Of a stretch of 64,000 nucleotides of DNA, positions 9,066 to 17,613 are shown piece by piece. The DNA is from Gp1-AA145 sp963757135 (GTDB lineage: Bacteria; Acidobacteriota; Terriglobia; Terriglobales; Acidobacteriaceae): contig CAVWQE010000008.1 of NCBI GenBank assembly GCA_963757135.1, forward strand, positions 186,001 through 250,000, in the 5' to 3' direction. A program made the position numbers and the translations under genes. The notes below the pieces were generated by a model. That model searched no databases, was not told the DNA's origin, and saw only the letters and a list, made by a program, of their open reading frames with translations. Numbering within the stretch: the first letter of the stretch is position 1; each line of letters opens with the position of its first letter.

Positions 9066-10121
9066 ATGAAGACGAGCATTCACACTTGCCGAATGGTAAT
9101 GGCGGCCGTTATCGCTTTCCCGATTGTTTCCGCTGCACAGCAAGCCCCCAAGCCCCTCACCAATGACGACGTCATTGCTATGGTGCACAAGAAGCTGCCG
9201 GAGTCAGTCATCGTGTCTGCGATTGAGACCGAGCCGAGCAAGTTCAATACTTCGCCACACGAACTCGTTCGGCTGAATGCGGCGGGCGTAAGCGAGAAAG
9301 AGTTGGACGCAATGCTGGCGTCTTCCGGCAAGCGGCCGGCAGGCGCCGCGGCATCGTTGGCCGGCGGGAGTTCGGATGAGAGCGCGAGTGCGATGCCGCC
9401 ATCGAAGTCACGCATGCCACGACTCGTGGTTACCCAGGGAAGCTCGACACAGGAACTGAAACTAGAGAAGACTCAGCTCGCCGAGACCAAGACCAAGCCT
9501 TCCTCCATGAAGAACCTGGCTGCTGATTCAGCTGTGACCCAGGCGATGCAGGCGGGAGTGAATACCGTGGCATGGGACACAGCCGCGCACATCAACTCTC
9601 CAGTCGGCGGACAGACGGTACAGGAAGCAGGAAGCATTTTTTCGGGTGTACTGGGGCATCGCACGCCGACGATCACTTACGTATGGGGCGTTCCGGGTCC
9701 GGCATCCAGCAATGCCCTGCAAAGCACGAAGCCGAGCTTCACGGTGGACTTCTCGCGCGCAATCGGAGTCAACCCCGACGACTACGCACCTGCGATCGTG
9801 AAGCTGACGCCCGCTCAGAACACTTGCCGCATTGTTGGCGCAACTCAAGGCAAGGAGGATGTGCGTTCGACCCCTGCCGCGGATTGGCAGATGTACTCGC
9901 ACTTTCTTGAAGAGCGCGTCGCCGCGGATGCGCAAAAGCTTGCTCCTGGCAAGTACAAGATTGCTGCAAATTCCGAGTTACAGCCGGGGGAGTATGGCAT
10001 GGTGCTACGTCCCGTTTCGAAAGGAAAAAAATTCTCCGGAGGCGATGTAGCCCGCGCCCAGGGAGATGGCCTGATGTTTGACGCAATCTGGACATTCCAG
10101 ATTTCGGAAGATGCGCAATAG
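9066..10121 (+). CDS. Secreted protein with LTNDD-type N-terminal domain
   Basis: 351 residues. The ATG at 9066 has GGAG six bases upstream and is followed by a signal peptide (MVMAAVIAFPIVSAAQ); an earlier in-frame start at 8991 would add a charged extension that hides it. The mature N-terminus, LTNDDVIAMVHKKLPESVI then FNTSPHELVRLNAAGVSEKE, is a helical module common in exported acidobacterial proteins. It resembles the small SHOCT-like or ptsG-like modules. The central and C-terminal parts are unassigned. The C-terminal stretch ELQPGEYGMVL followed by SKGKKFSGGD is echoed in a decayed copy 1.6 kb downstream (11617-11712). It lies between the Pro-rich protein and a lipoprotein gene, probably in one transcript. 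Confidence 0.7.
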   Translation: MKTSIHTCRMVMAAVIAFPIVSAAQQAPKPLTNDDVIAMVHKKLPESVIVSAIETEPSKFNTSPHELVRLNAAGVSEKELDAMLASSGKRPAGAAASLAGGSSDESASAMPPSKSRMPRLVVTQGSSTQELKLEKTQLAETKTKPSSMKNLAADSAVTQAMQAGVNTVAWDTAAHINSPVGGQTVQEAGSIFSGVLGHRTPTITYVWGVPGPASSNALQSTKPSFTVDFSRAIGVNPDDYAPAIVKLTPAQNTCRIVGATQGKEDVRSTPAADWQMYSHFLEERVAADAQKLAPGKYKIAANSELQPGEYGMVLRPVSKGKKFSGGDVARAQGDGLMFDAIWTFQISEDAQ

Positions 10122-10134
10122 CTCGCGAGTACAA

Positions 10135-11595
10135 ATGACAATGACAAAGACTCGCCTTTTATGCCTTCTCATCCTCGTGCTGCTGGCCGGCTGCTCGAAG
10201 AAGAGCGCGCCGCCGGATGTTTCCAGCATACCCGCTGCTCATCCCTTCCATGATCTCCGTGAACTGCCGGGGACAATCGCGGACGTCACACTAACCAGCA
10301 ATACGGTACGGATTGACAACGCGACCACCCAACGCATTCTGAAGAGCGTTGGATCCGATGGCAACCTTTTCGTCTTCGACAATTCCGACCCGCGTATCCA
10401 GAGTCTTCGCGAGGGACAGATTCTGCTTCTCGACAACGTCGCCGTGCAGAAGGTACTCGCTGTCGCGCGGAAAGACAATCTCATCATCGTCGGGACCGAC
10501 TACGCGTCCCTCACCGACTTCATTCAGCAAGGGCATTTGAAGTGGAATGCACCCATCCAGTTTGGATCGTTGTTCGCGTCCGCAGACGCCCCTTTTAATC
10601 GTCAGCTCGCCAGGCCCTCGACCTGGTGGATATCAGGAAGCACGGTCTACGCTGCCGGCACGCAACTTTCTTATTCAGGAAAAGTTGATGATTGGGATAC
10701 CAGTATGAGTGTTACTCCCGGTTCCAACAAGCTGGACATCACATTCAAAGTTTCTAAAAGCTACCAGGGCATGAGCGTAATGATGTCCTCCAACGGATAC
10801 GTGAAGGATTTTCTGAGCTCAGCCGACATTCAGGTGGCACAGGGCGACCTGAGCAACTTCTCCTACAGCGCGAGCAATTTGAATGGGCAAGTTAATGTTC
10901 AGTATGCCGCGACCCGTGACGGCGATGCGGCCGGCATAGATAAACCGAATATCAAGCTTCCTCCGCTGGCTAAGATACCGATGCCGATCGACGGCATTCC
11001 CTTCATGCTGACCATCAACGCCAACCTGATCCTCAAGCCCGGATTCGGCGCGAAGAAGGAAGCAGCCTCGGGATCGTTTCAGATCACCTACAACGGAGAT
11101 GAGGGATTTCAGGTGAAAGGCGGAAATGCCCAGCCCAGCAGTTCGATTGATGGGTCGGGAAGTTTTGGACATATCGAGACCGCCTCGCTTGCGCCGCATG
11201 CAATCCTCATCGGCCTTGCCGCCCCAAAAATTACTCTCAGTCTTGGAATGCAATCCGCTATGGATGTGCTCCAGGAAGCTTTTCCTTCGAGCCTCGCTGA
11301 CTCGTTGAGCGACTTTCTCTCCAGCACAAGCATGGGCAAATGGGCAAAGAAGAAGATGAACACGACCTTTAAGACAGAAGCCGCAGCTTACGTGCAGACG
11401 GTTGCCGTGGGGACCATGACCGCTGCGGGTTCGTTGGCGATGGTTCCGTGCAAGCTCACCCATCTGTTACTTCAATTTCAAGGTGGAGCAGATGTTTATC
11501 TGCTGGGACAAAAAGGGGTGGACAAAGATCTCGTTTTTGCCAAAAAAGACTTCGTCGTGCGCGATCCGGACATCAACGCGTGCGGAGACAAGTGA
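10135..11595 (+). CDS. Lipoprotein of unknown function
   Basis: About 486 residues from the ATG at 10135; the ATG at 10141 is equally possible. The N-terminus TKTRLLCLLILVLLAGCSKK is a textbook lipoprotein signal with lipobox LLAGC, so the mature protein should start at the acylated cysteine, near residue 20. The body is rich in Ser/Thr/Gly and alternating hydrophobics, as in a beta-rich envelope protein. One long stretch, from about residue 160 to 330, has no charged-core enzyme motif. I do not recognise a family. It begins 13 bases after the preceding stop, which suggests co-transcription. Two further lipoproteins follow downstream. Confidence 0.7.
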   Translation: MTMTKTRLLCLLILVLLAGCSKKSAPPDVSSIPAAHPFHDLRELPGTIADVTLTSNTVRIDNATTQRILKSVGSDGNLFVFDNSDPRIQSLREGQILLLDNVAVQKVLAVARKDNLIIVGTDYASLTDFIQQGHLKWNAPIQFGSLFASADAPFNRQLARPSTWWISGSTVYAAGTQLSYSGKVDDWDTSMSVTPGSNKLDITFKVSKSYQGMSVMMSSNGYVKDFLSSADIQVAQGDLSNFSYSASNLNGQVNVQYAATRDGDAAGIDKPNIKLPPLAKIPMPIDGIPFMLTINANLILKPGFGAKKEAASGSFQITYNGDEGFQVKGGNAQPSSSIDGSGSFGHIETASLAPHAILIGLAAPKITLSLGMQSAMDVLQEAFPSSLADSLSDFLSSTSMGKWAKKKMNTTFKTEAAAYVQTVAVGTMTAAGSLAMVPCKLTHLLLQFQGGADVYLLGQKGVDKDLVFAKKDFVVRDPDINACGDK

Positions 11596-11616
11596 GGGCC
11601 ATTTCATTTGGGTTGG

Positions 11617-11712
11617 GAGTTACAGCCGAACGTTGTCTTGCCGCCGCTTCGAAAAACGAAAAATGTTCGGAGGCGATATGACGCCTGCTCAGGATAAGGG
11701 TAAAGCTTGATG
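11617..11712 (+). pseudogene. Decayed fragment of the 9066-10121 gene 3' end
   Basis: GAGTTACAGCCG at 11617-11628 matches 9975-9986 exactly. It is followed at similar spacing by a TTCGAAAA run, then CGGAGGCGAT, and CTCAGGA matching the CCCAGGG of the intact gene. In the intact gene these bases encode ELQPGEY...SKGKKFSGGD...RAQG. Here the frame is broken and indels are present. It looks like a relic of a second copy left by duplication and decay. Confidence 0.5.
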
Positions 11713-11775
11713 CTCTGCACAGGTAAGTTTTCAGAGAATGAGCAGCGAGGGCCGCAGAAAGCCAAGGAGGTCGTG

Positions 11776-12456
11776 ATGAATATTTGCACCGGGTTCGGGA
11801 TGATGGGGCTCAGGCATCAACTGGTCGCGATGATCGGGATTGCCTGTCTTGGCGGGTTGGGGTGCAATTCCAATTCATCCCCAAAAAATGCCGCAGAGAA
11901 AGCGGTCAGAGCTTCAGAGGCTGCAGGCACTCACATCGACGTGCTATGCATGATGGATCACATCAACAACCCTGCCGAACCTTTCCACTATTCCTACAAA
12001 TACGCGAGCGGTGCACGCTCGGTGAACTCGGAAGCGGAGATCACGCCCACGGCTATGGATATCACGATCATGGATGAGTCCGGTTCTCACTCCTATCACG
12101 GGGTGCATTCCGATGAGACCAGTTGGAACAGCGCAGTGCTTGACCTTTCGGGCTTGAACATCACCGCCATGTCAGCCAGGCTGGATTCTCTGAATGGCAG
12201 TTCCGCGATTGCTCCACGCGGTATGGAGGCAATGAACGGGTACCAGACGACGAAGTATGTGATCGACACCACCAGCGCCAACTCATCGGACCGCCAGCAA
12301 TACGAAACTTTATTCGGTAAAAGCAGTTTCGAGAAGGGAACGGTTTGGGTTCCGGAGGACGGCTGCGCCGTCAAACTCTTTCTGGATGAGGGACTCTTGC
12401 AGCCGGATGGCACCATGAACAAGGCGCATTACGAGATGGCGATGTTCAAAAAGTAA
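11776..12456 (+). CDS. Lipoprotein A of a paralogous pair
   Basis: 226 residues. AAGGAGG ends five bases before the ATG at 11776, so the longer in-frame start at 11707 is disfavoured. The signal segment LVAMIGIACLGGLGC ends in a lipobox-like LGC near residue 30. The mature protein has CMMDHINNPAEPFHYSYKY near its start, then a VHSDETSWNSAV motif and a C-terminal VWVPEDGCAVKLFLDEG. All three are conserved in the gene at 13059 (CVYNRLQSPPESFHYVYK, VHSDASSWQAAL, AWVTREGCPVKFVLDDE). Two conserved cysteines may pair. Function unknown. The zinc-ribbon membrane protein gene lies between the two paralogues. Confidence 0.75.
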   Translation: MNICTGFGMMGLRHQLVAMIGIACLGGLGCNSNSSPKNAAEKAVRASEAAGTHIDVLCMMDHINNPAEPFHYSYKYASGARSVNSEAEITPTAMDITIMDESGSHSYHGVHSDETSWNSAVLDLSGLNITAMSARLDSLNGSSAIAPRGMEAMNGYQTTKYVIDTTSANSSDRQQYETLFGKSSFEKGTVWVPEDGCAVKLFLDEGLLQPDGTMNKAHYEMAMFKK

Positions 12457-12499
12457 TTGGGTTAGAGCACGCTGTTCTGAACAAAAAGGAGCGACACTA

Positions 12500-12991
12500 A
12501 TGGCTTTCTGTGCGAACTGCGGTGCAGCGTTGGCTGATGGGTCAGGATTTTGTGGAAGTTGCGGCAAAGCGACGGGATCGACAGCTCAAACTTCTGGCCG
12601 GGGCCCGCAAGTTGTGACTGGGAGCGCGCCTATGGCAAGTTCGGGTCTAACACCGAATGTTGCCGGAGCACTCTCGTATGTGCTCGGTCTCATTACTGGG
12701 ATCGTCTTTCTTGTGCTCGATCCTTATAAACGGGATCGTTTTGTGCGATTCCACGCGATGCAATCCATTTTGTTCTGCGTGGCGGCGATTGCGTTCAGCA
12801 TTGCTTGGAGCATCCTGGTAAATATCATGATCAGCATCAGCGGATGGACGGCGGTCGCCTTGACTCCAGTTGGACTGGTGATCTCGCTGGGGTTCTTCCT
12901 CTTTTGGCTCTTTCTGATGTATCAGGCATACAGCCAGCGGGAGTTTCGCATTCCGATCATTGGCGCGATTGCCGCAAAACAATTGGGTTAA
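12500..12991 (+). CDS. Zinc-ribbon membrane protein, DUF4870-like
   Basis: 163 residues. An N-terminal zinc ribbon uses Cys4, Cys7, Cys18 and Cys21 (CANCG...CGSCG). A flexible linker is followed by a DUF4870-like membrane domain with three or four hydrophobic helices (VAGALSYVLGLITGIVFLVL, FHAMQSILFCVAAIAFSIAW, LVISLGFFLFWLFLMYQAY). The LDPYKRDRFVRFHAMQS loop is characteristic. GGAGCG precedes the ATG. The protein should sit in the inner membrane with the zinc ribbon in the cytoplasm. The family's role is not established. The gene sits inside a run of lipoprotein genes, and a second zinc-ribbon membrane protein is encoded at 14429. Confidence 0.8.
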   Translation: MAFCANCGAALADGSGFCGSCGKATGSTAQTSGRGPQVVTGSAPMASSGLTPNVAGALSYVLGLITGIVFLVLDPYKRDRFVRFHAMQSILFCVAAIAFSIAWSILVNIMISISGWTAVALTPVGLVISLGFFLFWLFLMYQAYSQREFRIPIIGAIAAKQLG

Positions 12992-13058
12992 CTTGTGGGA
13001 CAGGCTGCCACACAGGTCCTGGCGACGATCTTAATGTCTACCTCACTAAGGGAGAAGC

Positions 13059-13766
13059 ATGTCGATGAAACAACAAATTAAACCCGTGGCAATCAGCTCG
13101 GTTTACAGGGCTCTCGCCTGCAAGTCCATCGTGGTAGCTATCGTAGCTGCTTCGGCATGTACCTCCAAAGTAGGTCCCACGGTGTCGCATGAGAAAAAAA
13201 ACCAGCGCGCGGCCGCGGCTGACGCAGACCCCGGCATCGATCTCAATTGCGTTTACAACCGTCTACAGAGCCCGCCCGAATCCTTCCACTACGTTTACAA
13301 AAAGAACGATTCCGACGGCCTTAATGTGGATCAGGAAGCGGATGTTACGCCCCAAACGATAGACGGATTTCGACTGCAGCAGGATGGCACCCAGCAGCCG
13401 CTTCACGCAGTGCACTCTGATGCATCCAGTTGGCAAGCCGCATTGGCGGGCCTGACCGGAATCTCCGGCATGGCTGGCACGGTAAGCACTTTCAATCACA
13501 ACTCCGCGATGCAGCGTGAATCGGACAGCGGGCAAGTCAATGGCTACGACACGATTCACTATTCGATCGACACTGCGCGATGGGACGAGACCACGCGACG
13601 AATGCTCGGAAGCTTCACGTTGGGACCGGGCGGGTTCGACAAAGGGGATGCCTGGGTTACTCGCGAGGGCTGCCCGGTCAAGTTCGTTCTGGATGATGAG
13701 ATGCACCGCAAGGACGGCAGTTTGATCGGGAAGGTTCATTACGAAGAAGCCATGATTAAAAAATAG
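13059..13766 (+). CDS. Lipoprotein B of a paralogous pair
   Basis: 235 residues (or 233 from the ATG at 13065). GGGAGAAG precedes the start. The signal region SIVVAIVAASAC ends in a lipobox-like ASAC, followed by Thr-Ser-Lys, so it is probably a lipoprotein. The mature part is homologous throughout to the protein at 11776, as shown by the FHYxYK, HSDxxSW and GCxVKxxLD blocks and the shared C-terminal KAHYEMAMFKK/KVHYEEAMIKK ending. The two genes arose by duplication and have diverged to well under half identity by eye. Function unknown. Confidence 0.75.
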   Translation: MSMKQQIKPVAISSVYRALACKSIVVAIVAASACTSKVGPTVSHEKKNQRAAAADADPGIDLNCVYNRLQSPPESFHYVYKKNDSDGLNVDQEADVTPQTIDGFRLQQDGTQQPLHAVHSDASSWQAALAGLTGISGMAGTVSTFNHNSAMQRESDSGQVNGYDTIHYSIDTARWDETTRRMLGSFTLGPGGFDKGDAWVTREGCPVKFVLDDEMHRKDGSLIGKVHYEEAMIKK

Positions 13767-13810
13767 TTCACGGCCTGCGCAGCTACGAATTGCAAACGGA
13801 GAAAAAGGAG

Positions 13811-14378
13811 ATGAGACCCAAACCAACAGTTGGTGGAATATCGGCGATTCTATTAGTTGGCATTGTCTGCGGGTCCGGCGTGGCGCGCGCGGGCGCACCG
13901 CAGCAGAATCACCAGAGCAAGAAAGGCTCCACGACGAGCGAGCAACAATCTGCCGCCAGCGGGTGTGCCCTGTTGCCCATCCCCTTACTGGGAAAAATGT
14001 TCGGGGAGGCGTTTGAGGATGAACCGACGGAAAACAAATCGCCACCGGCTTACGACGGCGCCTGGGGTACAAGTTGCCGGTTCTCTCCGAAGCCGCCCTT
14101 CCACCAAAGGGCACCAGACCACAGTTGATTTCGTCATTTACACAGAAGCATCTGCTGCGAAAGCCAAGCAGACGTTCGATCAGGCAGCGGCTTTCATAAA
14201 AGACAAGGCGAAGCCGACCCCTTCCGGGCTAGGCGACGAGGCCTACTGGGGACTCACGGACGATGAGCCGGCGATGCTCCATGTGTTGAAAGGCAAGAGC
14301 CACTACAGCCTTGAGCTTGAACCGGCAAACGACAGCAAACTGCTGGAACTGGCAGCAGCAGTGAGCGCGAGGATCTGA
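13811..14378 (+). pseudogene. Exported protein gene broken by a +1 frameshift
   Basis: The ATG at 13811 (GGAG at 13798-13801) opens a frame with a signal peptide (AILLVGIVCGSGVARAG) and a Cys-containing start, ASGCALLPIPLLGKMFG. The frame runs into a stop at 14128. Reading switches naturally to the next frame near 14096: deleting one C from the CCGCCC run gives KPPSTKGHQTTVDFVIY and continues to a stop at 14376-14378. The C-terminal half (GLGDEAYWGL, HVLKGKSHYSLELE) looks like a complete domain, similar in layout to DUF3558-type exported proteins. Either a recent mutation or a sequencing error explains this; the intact product would be about 189 residues. Confidence 0.7.
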
Positions 14379-14428
14379 GACCGGCGTTTTCGCAGCCGAA
14401 GCGCAGAATCCCCGGTTGGAGCTTGAAT

Positions 14429-16414
14429 ATGAGTAGGTTTTGCGAAACCTGTGGAGCGCAGTTCGCGGGCACAGATGCGTTTTGTACCAAATGCGGAGCG
14501 CGCCGCAGCTCGACTGCAGCGTCTGCGAAAGCTGGGCGATTCTGCACGCATTGTGGTTCGTCGTTAGTTGCGGAAACGAAGTTCTGCGAGAAGTGTGGCA
14601 CATCTGTAACGCAGAGCGTAGCCTCGAGCACTCTGAGTTCAGCCGCGGCTGCCGGTCCGCAATTGCAAGTCGTCTCCGGTTCTGGTCCCGCTTCTGCAGC
14701 CAGACCTTCGCCTGCGGGAAGCAATGCCTTGAAGCCCCTGATGATGGCACTCGCAGCGTTCATGTTTTTCCTGATTCTTGGGATGGGCAGTTGCGCCTAT
14801 GTTGCGTATCGAGCAAAGCAAAAAGCGCACGCCATCGAAGAGGCATACAAACGGAACGACATGAATAGGGTGGCCGGCGAACTGGGGATCTCCGACTCGA
14901 GTGGTCGAGGGACCGGAACGAGAACCCAAAACTCTGGCTCTTCATCTTCTAGCGCAAACGGCAAACCCGCGGCTCCGTACGGTTGGACCATGGAAAATGG
15001 AGAACTCGTTCCGGCTAAGGCCCCGCAACCGTCCACTCCACCAGCACCGAAGGCCGACCCGGTGATACCCGTTGCCGCCACTGGCAATCAAGTCAAAGAC
15101 TGGGCTCTCAAATATGAGCGCACCGAAAATGGTCCGGAGGCCGATCTGGTCGTACGCACCGGCGACATCAACAACCTCGGTTTTGGTTGGCCGCAAGGCT
15201 TCGATCCGTTCTCAGGCAATTCGACTCCGGCGCATGAGTGGCCCGACATTAATAAGATTCCCGCAGGAGCCCCAGATGGTACGGACCGCATCATCCTTGG
15301 TTCCGCAGTCATTGCTGTTCCCGGTGATGGCTACAGTGGTTCGATCGGCGCCTGCGGAACATTGCGATACCTGAGTACGAATGGTCCGGCGCCTCCTCCT
15401 GCAACGGTCTCGGAACTTGAAGCCACCTGCAAACGCGAGCGCGATCTGACCGCACCCAATCCCATCATTCTTAGCGTGGGACGATTACCCGCTAAGATCG
15501 ATTCGGTCCTAATCCAGGTCTTCGCCGATGATTTTCAGGTACCGGTTATGCATTCTCATTTCCAAGTGAGCCTCAACGGCACCCGCATTCCCAGTCTCGA
15601 ATACGCGATCAACGCGCTCGACCAGAGCGGACCGGTTGGGAAGCTGGTCAGCATCAGACTGCTTCCGGAATACTGGCCACTCTTGAACTCTGGAACCATG
15701 AAGTTGGTCATCGACGATCCCACCACGCATATGCCCGACGGATTCGCCATCGACTTTGTACGCATTCTGATCAATCCGCATGACTTCAGGTACAAAGTTT
15801 CTCTTGCGGTTTTGGTTGTCGATGCAGACAAGAACACGCCCATCGCGGCTGCCAGTGTGACTGCCGCACTCCAATTCGCTGCGACTGACCAAGCAGGGAA
15901 ATGCCAACTGACGGGAATTCCTGCAGGACTGGTCACCGCGAGCGCCGCCGCGCCCGGCTATGACGAAAATTCCGTGCCCGTCGATCTTGTCGCCGGCCAG
16001 AGCGGAAGCACCGTCATTCAACTTCACCGTCACGAAGAGGGGACCGCTGCGCTGGAAAAACAAATAGCTCAGACCGGATCTGCCACAATTTATGGCATTC
16101 ACTTCGACACCGATTCCGCCAAGCTTCGCTCCGACAGCATGCCCGCACTCAATGCCGTGTTGGGCTTGATCAAAAACCATCCCGACTCACACTGGGCGAT
16201 AGCCGGGCATACGGATAATCAAGGAAGCGAGGCGCGCAACCAACCACTTTCGGAGCGCCGCGCAACCGCAGTGATTGGTTGGCTGAAAGATCATGGCGTG
16301 GATTCCACCCGCCTGGTTCCTCAGGGTTTTGGGGCAAGCCGGCCTGTGGCTGACAATGCAACCGCAAACGGCCGTGCGCTGAACCGGCGTGTGGAAGTAG
16401 GAATAATCAAGTAA
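14429..16414 (+). CDS. Double zinc-ribbon, TM, OmpA-like C-terminal domain protein
   Basis: 661 residues from the ATG at 14429, which has GGAG seven bases upstream; the TTG at 14423 is too close. Two zinc ribbons (Cys5, 8, 19, 22 and Cys39, 42, 53, 56) precede a single transmembrane helix at ~93-116 (MMALAAFMFFLILGMGSCAY). Next come a short linker, a beta domain containing GDINNLGFGWPQGFDPFSGN, and a carboxypeptidase-regulatory-like beta domain around 440-525. The C-terminal OmpA domain (~545-661) has the peptidoglycan-binding signature GHTDNQGS...NQPLSERRA and a final NRRVEV. The layout places ribbons in the cytoplasm and an OmpA domain on the cell wall. It ends the plus-strand envelope run. 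Confidence 0.85.
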   Translation: MSRFCETCGAQFAGTDAFCTKCGARRSSTAASAKAGRFCTHCGSSLVAETKFCEKCGTSVTQSVASSTLSSAAAAGPQLQVVSGSGPASAARPSPAGSNALKPLMMALAAFMFFLILGMGSCAYVAYRAKQKAHAIEEAYKRNDMNRVAGELGISDSSGRGTGTRTQNSGSSSSSANGKPAAPYGWTMENGELVPAKAPQPSTPPAPKADPVIPVAATGNQVKDWALKYERTENGPEADLVVRTGDINNLGFGWPQGFDPFSGNSTPAHEWPDINKIPAGAPDGTDRIILGSAVIAVPGDGYSGSIGACGTLRYLSTNGPAPPPATVSELEATCKRERDLTAPNPIILSVGRLPAKIDSVLIQVFADDFQVPVMHSHFQVSLNGTRIPSLEYAINALDQSGPVGKLVSIRLLPEYWPLLNSGTMKLVIDDPTTHMPDGFAIDFVRILINPHDFRYKVSLAVLVVDADKNTPIAAASVTAALQFAATDQAGKCQLTGIPAGLVTASAAAPGYDENSVPVDLVAGQSGSTVIQLHRHEEGTAALEKQIAQTGSATIYGIHFDTDSAKLRSDSMPALNAVLGLIKNHPDSHWAIAGHTDNQGSEARNQPLSERRATAVIGWLKDHGVDSTRLVPQGFGASRPVADNATANGRALNRRVEVGIIK

Positions 16415-16545
16415 GAGAATTGCTACGTTTCACCCACGCTGTTCCACCGGTTACGCACAAGGCCATCACGACGCCAAACGCTACGGTGGATCGTCAACTC
16501 GGCATGCCAGAAGCCCACAATCAGGCACTGTGGCTTGCCGGACGA

Positions 16546-17568
16546 TCACAAATGCCTGATTCCAGCTGCAAGAAGGTACCATCGTCCCGTATTGGTTCCC
16601 GCAGTACCGGCAGTAACACTGACCGGCCCGGCAGAGGTCGTCTGCTGGTCTTCAATCAGCACATAAGCTGCGTTCTGCTCAGGAGTGAAGTTAGGTCCGG
16701 CGCTTAGGCTTCCGGTGGTGATAAAGGCGCCTCCGGCAGTTTGAGCGATGGCAAGCGCATAGATCAGATCGCTGGCATCGAGAGCATCAATCGTGATCGG
16801 TGTGATTGTGGTGCTGTTCACGCTGTTCAAGCTGTTGGGGGCGTACATCGGACTGGATGCATTCACATTGTCATAAACGGTGACGCACATGTTCCACGGG
16901 CTGGGTGTAGTCGGCGAGGAAAGCGTTGCCGCGACTGCAACGTTGGAAGAGGGCGGAACATCTTCTGCGTAGAAAGTGTGAACGTTGTATCCGCTCCATA
17001 TGTCAGTTTTCAAGGCTGTCTGGAAGCTACCGCCGGTTATCGTGAGCGCAGCCAGAGTGCCGGCAACTTGTGGCCAGAAAATAGTGACAACGACCAGTTT
17101 CGGTGAGTCGAGAAAAGCGACGCTGGCCTGTGCAGTTGCTCCACCAGAATTGTTGAACCCGGAGACGATTAGGGTTTGTCCGATATTGGTTACTGCGGCA
17201 TAGCTGAAGCTGTTGGGGTCGCTGGCAGGAAGGGTGGCAGAATTACCATCAGAATTGGTCACGGTGACATCGACCGGCCCAGACGAATGGGGACCAGGCG
17301 TGTCCGCGTTAATTGCGTTGCTGCTTGCATCCACGTTGGTGGCCGCCACGCCGTCAAAGGTAACTGTCGCTCCGGAGTCAAAGGTGCCTCCTGTGATTCT
17401 GACGCGAGTGCCGCCCTGTGTAGAACCCGATTGCGGAGTAACTGAGTCAACAGTTATTGCCAGTTCAGTCTCGTGTATCCCAAAGATCTGATTGCAACCA
17501 ACGAAGCCCAGCAGCGCAATGACTCCGAGCAATAAGATTGGGGTCAGGACCAGATAGAAATCGGTCAT
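16546..17568 (-). CDS. Membrane-anchored IPT/TIG-domain protein 1
   Basis: 340 residues. The N-terminus is one hydrophobic segment (YLVLTPILLLGVIALLGFVG) ending in Cys25, which could be a lipobox (F-V-G-C), although the n-region lacks positive charge. Residues ~38-125 are an IPT/TIG immunoglobulin-like domain (VTPQSGSTQGGTRVRITG...VTFDGVAA...PVDVTVTN). The second half is a separate beta domain with a Trp-rich end (GRWYLLAAGIRHL). AGAGGAAA precedes the ATG. It is a clear paralogue of the next gene, sharing anchor, IPT domain and C-terminal block (EDQQTTSAGPVSVTA / QDQQVATAGNITATA). It is last in a minus-strand run led by lspA- and lgt-like genes, and probably faces the cell exterior. Confidence 0.75.
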   Translation of the reverse strand: MTDFYLVLTPILLLGVIALLGFVGCNQIFGIHETELAITVDSVTPQSGSTQGGTRVRITGGTFDSGATVTFDGVAATNVDASSNAINADTPGPHSSGPVDVTVTNSDGNSATLPASDPNSFSYAAVTNIGQTLIVSGFNNSGGATAQASVAFLDSPKLVVVTIFWPQVAGTLAALTITGGSFQTALKTDIWSGYNVHTFYAEDVPPSSNVAVAATLSSPTTPSPWNMCVTVYDNVNASSPMYAPNSLNSVNSTTITPITIDALDASDLIYALAIAQTAGGAFITTGSLSAGPNFTPEQNAAYVLIEDQQTTSAGPVSVTAGTAGTNTGRWYLLAAGIRHL

Positions 17569-17613
17569 ATCGTTTCCTCTACAAAAAATGGACGACCTTT
17601 AGTCTTGCCCGAC

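Noticed and set aside
13263..14114. Minus-strand frame of 283 codons opposite lipoprotein B and the frameshifted gene
   Set aside because: The product is Arg/Pro-rich with no signal or domain, while both plus-strand genes have signal peptides and ribosome binding sites.
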